From Eutypa lata (taxonomy: Eukaryota > Ascomycota > Sordariomycetes > Xylariales > Diatrypaceae): 64,000 nt of DNA. Shown here one piece after another: positions 57,986 through 64,000 of this stretch; the first letter of the stretch is position 1; the number at the start of each line of letters is the position of its first letter. The notes under the pieces are model-generated. The model saw nothing but the letters and a program-made list of their open reading frames with translations. It searched no databases and was not told the DNA's origin. Both the position numbers and the translations under genes were made by a program. The stretch spans positions 5,332,001-5,396,000 of the forward strand of contig JAKULF010000005.1 of NCBI GenBank assembly GCA_022661535.1. Reading direction: 5' to 3'.

Positions 57986-60034
57986 AGTGAGCGTTCGAAC
58001 TGTCTTGGTAGGAGATGCACTAACAATGTTTAGATTTTTAATGAAGTAACAATGGAGAAATGGCAATGATCTTGTATTTATACGTCCAAATTATTTTACA
58101 GCACCCCTCTCACTTAATAGGCGCTGGATGCTGAAACAGTTGTATTAACTGTTGCTGTCTCCCCTTGCTTGTACCCTGTACCTATCGTGGCTGCGCTTGC
58201 TATACAACGCCTGGCAATGGGTAGCATGCCATGGGGTATGTGTAAAGTGATTTTGAAGTCGTTTTGCGCTGAAGATGGTTCAAAAACTCTTTTTGTCGCC
58301 GAAAATGCCATGCCAAAATTACTTTATAAATTCAAATTTGGGGTTAAAACAACCCCCTCGGCGGGGCATTAGCAACCTTTCCACAATCCCTGTAAGTGCC
58401 CTCTACATCTGAACTTCTGTGCCTCTTACACAACCCCTGTATCGTCTGTATAGTGTACCGCATTTTTTGACCATATGCAAACAACATGACACAGGCCTCT
58501 TCCAGATTTTCTCTTGAACGCCCTTTAGTTTATCCAAGTTCCGAACAATGTAACTGGCTCGCTTGTGTTTAAAGTTATCGATAAAGCAGTACGTATGAAT
58601 GCTTTGCATTCTGATTCGCAACTATATTTAGAATCCAAAGATGGCCCGTGTCATGTTGTTTACATCTGGTCAAAAAATGCGGTATATTGTACTTCGTATT
58701 ATCTCCCTGTTCATTTCTCTTGTCTACGCTGGTCAAGCTGGAAGGCAGAAGGCAGAAGGCAGAGGACAAGGGATATGTAGTTATTTTATCTAATGTTAGC
58801 CAGTTTGGCTCGGAATGGCTCAGCGTCATTTGGTCAAGGTTGGTGTTTTGTGCCAAATTTCCTATTACGGGGAGCTAACTTAGTGGTGAGCCGGAACACC
58901 CGTCATCTCATACCTCTTTTTGTAATGTTCTGGAAGCGTGCCGCAAGGTCAATATTATATGTTTAGGTTGACAAGTACATACTGTTATGCCATCATCGCC
59001 CCCTAGCTTTCGTTTTCCATCATGGTCTATTCAACACGAGTGGACATGTTTTTTTCACACATTGAATGTGATAATAGGCCATCAAAAGCCGCTGTGGTGT
59101 GTGCTAAGAGGCTTCACTTACTGATCCAAGTAGTGTGGGGTGAACTATTTGCCCTTCTGGGAACTAGAGTAGGTAGATATATTTAGATGTTGGCTTAAAT
59201 AAAAACGTGAAAAACTGTCGAGAGAGGTTAAGGTCTGCGGTGCAGAGGGTTTCTATCATTCAATGAAAACAAGACCTACATAGTCCAAGAGTTACAGCAA
59301 GTCAGTCTTTACAAAGAAATAAGCTCCAGACTGCATAGTGCCATAATTTGTGAAGATTACTTGGTATATCATTTAGAGAATCATCTCACGATCAGTCAAC
59401 GTCAATACGATGGGAGTACACATAGCTCAGTTTGCTATTACGGCGTGCTTGCAAGAGCCATCGGCCAGCAGCTATGCTCTTGAACCTGCACGGAACGCAT
59501 TTCTTTTGGATATCTAAAACATACACAACACGGTTTCCGTACACCGGAGAATCGGACAACTCTCCATCCATCCTGTGTCCGTCCTTCCGTCCATCCATCC
59601 GCAATGTTCGTCCATCGGGAATATACTCGTAGATCGTAGCAGAAACGAAGTGAGAGAGAAGAAAAAAAGAAGACAAGAGGGAAGGGGTTTGAAGTCGCTG
59701 AAGATGAAGGAATAAGAGCTTCTTTGACACAACTGTGTCATCAGAGAAAACTTCTTAAGACTCGCTCATTTGTCACGAGACTAGTCAAGCCGGTATAAAA
59801 AACCCCTGTTCCCCTTCCAGTGCACGGTTGTCTGTCTGTCTGTCTGCCCCCTGCGCCATACGCCACGAAAAGTATGTTTCGAACAAGAAAAAGTCGCAAG
59901 AGAATTGAATCTGCTTCGTCATGCAACATCATAAACCTACAACCAACAACCAATGGATGACCGACGTGAAGGCCAGTTCCGTGCCAGTATTCCAATTTGA
60001 GTGGGACAAAAGGGGAAGAAAAAGTAAAGCATGT
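57986..60034. other. Spacer with an inverted-repeat element, 2.0 kb
   Basis: Between the small membrane-protein gene and the 3' end of the Bud14/Tea4 gene. AT-rich, holding the inverted repeat 58455-58685 and a 7-bp tandem repeat (AAGGCAG x3) at about 58741-58763. ORFs in it are not believable genes. Confidence 0.5.
58455..58685. mobile_element. MITE-like inverted repeat (43-bp arms, 145-bp centre)
   Basis: The left arm 58455-58497 and the reverse complement of the right arm 58643-58685 match at 39 of 43 positions by hand count. Three of the four differences are transitions. The arms contain ACCGCATTTTTTGACCA and AAACAACATGACAC. Outside the arms the similarity continues weakly (GTATAGTGT versus GTACAATAT), again differing by transitions. 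The centre has no coding capacity. It may be a miniature inverted-repeat transposable element or the stem of a structured transcript; no target-site duplication was identified with confidence. Confidence 0.55.
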
Positions 60035-63000
60035 TCAAACAGTGCCCCGAAGTCTTTGTTTCCGGGCTAGCCAGTCGCCCAACATGTTATCGAGTTTCTA
60101 AGAGGATTGTCAGTACAATGTCATAACAAAAAAGGGCTAGATACGTATATGCTCACCGAAGTAATTTCAGCCAACTTTGCATTTGGCTCGCGGAATAGAC
60201 CCGCTACTGGATGTTCTGGCCCAACCGGCGGAATATCCGACTTATCGTACACAACAGTGAGAAGGTCGCGGATTTCAGAACCTGAATCGAAGAAAGCACG
60301 GAGACTGTTATCATTCCATGTCGATGTAGTCGTGGCAGATGTCGATGTCGTCATAGAATCTTGGTTCCTATGGGTCCGCTCATCAGCATCCGCAAGCTCT
60401 GGGGATGGCGATGAAATTGGCGAAGATCGATCCTCTTGACTTGAGGTATCTGCCATAAGAGCAGGTGGCTTGGAGGTTGTAAGAGGGGAAACAGGTGAAA
60501 CGGGTGAATCGGACCGTGGTTGTTGGGTAGACTGTTTGTTGTTTGCCGCTTCCGGCTCAACCTGTTGTTGCTGCTGTGACACGGGAGTTTGGTTGCCGAG
60601 ATAACTGTCTGGATATGACCCTGGCAAAGTCGGCCGAGATAGCTTTTCCTCCTGCGGCTGCTGCGGCTGCTGCGGCTGCTGCGGCTGCTGCGGCTGAGGT
60701 TGCATCTGAGGCTCAGGGGGCGCTCTAGTTGGCTCTGGTGCTGCCTCTTCTTCTTGCGAAGAAGAGTCAAATTCGTCAAGTTCAACCCGCGTCTTGAGCC
60801 GGGTAACTTTCTGTGGCTTGACTTCCACGCTTGGTTGTGCAGCTTTAGACGTTGACTTAGATCTGGTGTCCTTTTGCGTCTTCCCCCCACTTTCAAGAGG
60901 CTCGGATTCAACCATTCGCAGTGACGAAGCTGGAGGCACGTTTTCCACGGTGTTTGGCTGTGTTGACTGTGTGGTAATAAGAGCTGGCTTGCGAGTAGGC
61001 GAGGCATCAGTCCGTGCCGGCTGCTTCTGCAGTTTGCTAGGATTTCTCTGTGGTGATGAATCTGGTTCTATCGCCCGAGACTCTTCCGCGTCCGCACCAA
61101 TATCCATAGATCTCTTACCAAACGATTCGTCATCGTCATCGACGGACCTCTTCCTATCTTTCCGTGAGAAGAAGCTTCGAATCCCGCCCGGCTTCTTATC
61201 CTTCTTCTTCTTGTCGTCTTTAGCCTTGTCAGGGACAAGTTCCTTTTCCAGTTTATCCAAGCTAGCGCGTTGCCGCACCTCCTTCGAAAGAGACTCGCTG
61301 GAGTCTCTTGGCGCGTTATCGTCTCGAAGCAAACCCGGCGTCAATGTGATTTTCTTAGTCTCTATTGTCTCGTCTCTGAAGAAGGAATCCGTGTTCCGTA
61401 CGGTGCCGTTTCTCGATGTCCTTTCAGACTTGCCATCAAACATGTCGTCACTACTCCTACGGCCGCTAATTTGAGAAGCATCATCGGCATCGGTTTTCTC
61501 CTCTGTCTCGATCGTGTCAAGCCTAACTTGCTTCTGCTGACTCCGAGGTTTCAATGGCTCAACCTTTGCGCTCTCATCCTCTATCTCCACTGTAGCTTGC
61601 TGTGCAGTAGCCTGTTGTTCCTTCTGCTGTTGGGTTGTTTGGCGTTGCACTGAACCATCGTTCTCACCCTCTTCCTCGTCAGTAGAATACTCGATGTCGG
61701 AATAGTCAACATATGTTGGAGCAGTAAAGGTGACAGTTTTAGCTTTCCTCCTCCGCATCGCCGATTTCAAGGGGTTCTTCGTCTTCTCCGCTTGATCGCC
61801 AAGCATCGTCGCTGATAGCTATTGGGAGGTCAGAATCATGCAGCTTGCTAGAGTAAAAGGGCAGTTTCATACATCGATGTTTCTATGCTTGTTGAGTCGT
61901 GCTAGCCTTTCTGTTGGCGTCTCGATATGTTCTGCTGGTAAGTATCCTAAGAGCATTACAGTTAATTTCATGGGCTTTACGACATTTTTGCTGCATAACA
62001 TACCGATACTGCTGTCTTTCACTACCCTGACTAGCCACCAATAACTGTTGCTATCATCGAGGAGCACCATTGTGTCGCCTTTGGTAGCATTGGCTTGACC
62101 TTCGACAGTCGCGACAAATGTGTGGAGGGCGTAGACGAATTCGAAATCGATATCCTCTATGTCTTGTAAGCATTCACCGCCCCAGCCGGAGTCAATAAAT
62201 CTAGGATCATCAGTGAAAAGAAAATCATTGTCATCATCATCTTCTGTAGAAGTGTCATAAGGGACCATCAACTCGTAGCTGTCATCGTTCTCGAATGCGG
62301 ATTCGATCGGTAGCGATTCAGGAGATTGGGAAATACAGAAGTCTGCCAGCGCCAATTGGAGCCCAGAGTCTCGGTCGCCTTGTTGCTGCTTATGTTCTAT
62401 AGTTCGTTCTACTGTCGCGGCTGATTGGGAAGTCCCGTCAATGGACTGTGCGCTTGGTTCCAAATCGCACTCTGATAGTAAATAATGATCTTCCATGTAT
62501 TCAACGTAATCCTGTTGATAATCGTTGTCGTCTTGCGCGTTGGTCTCGTCTTCGTCGTAATAATCGTCGTCGTAATAACCGTCGTCATATCCAGTATACT
62601 CACCAGAAAGATGATGATTACAGTTGGGGGTATCAACGGCAGCCTTGCTTGCCTGTCGACTAGAGAGTTGTAAAGGGAGGTACAAAGGAGGATCGACATA
62701 TGGTGATGAGGATCCTGCCTCACTGGTACGCGGAGAAGTTGGTGTATCGCAACGGAAGGAAAGAGAACCGCGTAAGGAATCCACCCGGCGAGGCCAGGCG
62801 GGCGGAAGGGTGTACCCACCATCTTCAATAGAAGGGGAACTTGATATTTTATCCATCATATCGTCATCGTCATCCATATCCTCGTCGCCTTCAGCACCCA
62901 CATCCTCATCGTTAGAGGCATTGCTGGCAGCTCCTCCATTTTGCGCGATTGCGAGGGTGTCTTGTTGTTGCTGCTGTTGCTGCTGCATATTGCCGCCGTT

Positions 63001-63491
63001 AATGGAGTTCGCTATATCGGTGGCGAGGTCCTGGGCGTATTGCGAGAGATCGACAGAATCACCATTTGCCCACGATACCCTTGGGCTCCGACACTGCTCT
63101 CCGGCCCTGTCCTCTGCGACTTCACGGATAGTCTCCGCTTGGTGAGGTGCGACGGCTCCGTTGAGTGTCAGTGTCGGGGGAGGACGTTTGTGATCTTTAG
63201 CGGAAGGCGCGTCGTGATCTTGAAGATCAATTGTATCTAATTGGGGAACAGGGTGATGTCGGTTAGTTGTAGTTGTAATTGTAGTTGGCAGTTAAAGCAC
63301 AGGGGGAAATGAGGAATTGTTATGTCCCCAAACTTAATATGGAAAGTTAATGCATGCAGGTACATGTGGGAAAGTTTCAAAGGATCCGCGTGTCAGGCAG
63401 GGTTAGTCGAGGGAAGATGGGTCAAGTCAGTAGTAGCTAATGGATTGGATTTCTTCAACATACCAGCACGAATTATCTTGGGTCTTGTCAT
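60035..63491 (-). CDS. tea4: Bud14/Tea4/TeaC-type SH3 cell-polarity protein
   Basis: Five exons on the minus strand: 63491-63464, 63236-62004, 61946-61873, 61818-60157, 60097-60035; 1019 aa in phase. Exon 1 encodes only MTRPKIIRA plus one base; it follows a clear ATG and joins the open frame DTIDLQDHD that lacks its own start. An acidic Gln/Asp/Tyr-rich region leads to the SH3 domain at about 365-428 (FEFVYALHTFVATVEGQANATKGD ... YWWLVRVV ... SIGYLPAEHIETPTERLARLNKHR). Just after it lies KTVTF (about 472-476), an RVxF-type protein phosphatase 1 docking motif. The rest is charged and low-complexity, with PQQ repeats, ending GMF-type KLDNMLGDWLARKQ. In yeasts this family brings PP1 to cell tips and formins during polarised growth; the same role at the hyphal tip is inferred. 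Confidence 0.93.
60652..60698. repeat. CTGCGGCTG repeat coding PQQ units
   Basis: About five 9-nt units in the Bud14/Tea4 gene; on the minus strand they encode a QPQQPQQPQ tract. Confidence 0.85.
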
Positions 63492-64000
63492 GTTGGCCGC
63501 TTGCCTCTCACTCGTTCTCTTGCTTATTTGGCCTTCTTCTCCCTTTAAGCGGCCGTCGGCGTAATTGGACACCAACATATACACGCATTTAGGGGTCTAC
63601 GAAAGTAATGTTGTACAGATGGAGATAAAATAGATGGGCCGTTCATTAGGTGGGTTAGGTTGGCTTAGCTTGGCCTCCTCCTTTCCCTGCCTTGCCTTCT
63701 TGTTCAGCGATTGGCGGGTCAAAATGGCGTTTTGACCTATCTTTCACCAAGGGGGGGTTGGGCAGACAGTGAGAGGCTAGCTATTTTTGGGTGTATAGAT
63801 ATCGTAAGTAAAGCGTTCTGGCACTGCACTGCTGGTACCTAAAGTGTTCTTACATACCTACACTACTAACATTTCCTTATTTGGCTGGTAATTAATTGAT
63901 TAGCTAGGGTTTTAACTTGAATGTGGGGTTTAAACCAGTTGAATATTAGAAAAGAATTCACGAACCCTGAGATAATTGATGTTAACTTCTTGATAACCTA
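63492..64000. promoter_or_regulatory. Upstream region of the Bud14/Tea4 gene
   Basis: About 510 bp to the right edge, containing the promoter of the minus-strand polarity gene. AT-rich at the far right; no ORF or specific site recognised. Confidence 0.5.

Overview
This is a gene-poor stretch of nuclear DNA from a filamentous ascomycete (Pezizomycotina, probably Sordariomycetes). The evidence is short GT...AG introns (mostly 50-120 nt) with CTAAC/CTGAC-type branch sites, typical filamentous-fungal genes (highly reducing polyketide synthase, LaeA-like methyltransferase, CENP-B-type HTH factor, Bud14/Tea4 polarity protein), and TACC/CATA-type microsatellites in the gaps. No bacterial operon, CRISPR array, rRNA or tRNA was found. 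I recovered 15 intact or partial protein genes, one pseudogene and one doubtful small ORF. Exon models were built by hand; the exon lengths of every model that ends at a stop codon and has a resolved start sum to a multiple of three.

Left part (1-6.5 kb): one edge of a secondary-metabolism locus. A minus-strand highly reducing PKS (KS and AT domains visible, the rest beyond the left edge) is divergent from a plus-strand LaeA/UMTA-like SAM methyltransferase. The shared promoter holds two adjacent palindromes, one with a CGG-N3-CCG core. A 2.8-kb gene-empty stretch separates this pair from housekeeping genes.

Middle-left (9.3-22.5 kb): DRG1/Rbg1 GTPase (+, with two 21-nt exons), a 7.4-kb gene-free region rich in microsatellites, then a CENP-B-type HTH DNA-binding protein (+). 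It converges on the next gene across 2.3 kb that holds a G-quadruplex-type motif and a 19-nt G run.

Middle (22.5-37 kb): PXA-domain membrane protein (-, interrupted by an unusually long intron of about 1.55 kb), MSS51 mitochondrial COX1 factor (-), a decayed fragment of the splicing factor gene RSE1/SF3B3 (+), a LysM protein with an N-terminal cysteine-rich finger (-), and an intronless LAM/SIP3-type sterol-transfer protein (+).

Right part (40-64 kb): DUF3074 START-like coiled-coil protein (+), nine-exon TRM732/THADA (-) divergent from TIM23 (+), a conserved protein of unknown function whose reading frame contains an amber codon unless an atypical intron is spliced (+), a Pro/Gln-rich protein (+), a small multi-span membrane protein (-), a 43-bp-arm inverted repeat of MITE type, and a five-exon Bud14/Tea4 SH3 polarity protein (-).

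Apart from the PKS/methyltransferase pair the genes do not form a pathway; they are ordinary housekeeping genes with long spacers. I did not find a convincing new multi-gene system. The best leads are the amber-containing gene, the RSE1 relic, the giant PXA intron, the inverted repeat and the divergent PKS promoter.
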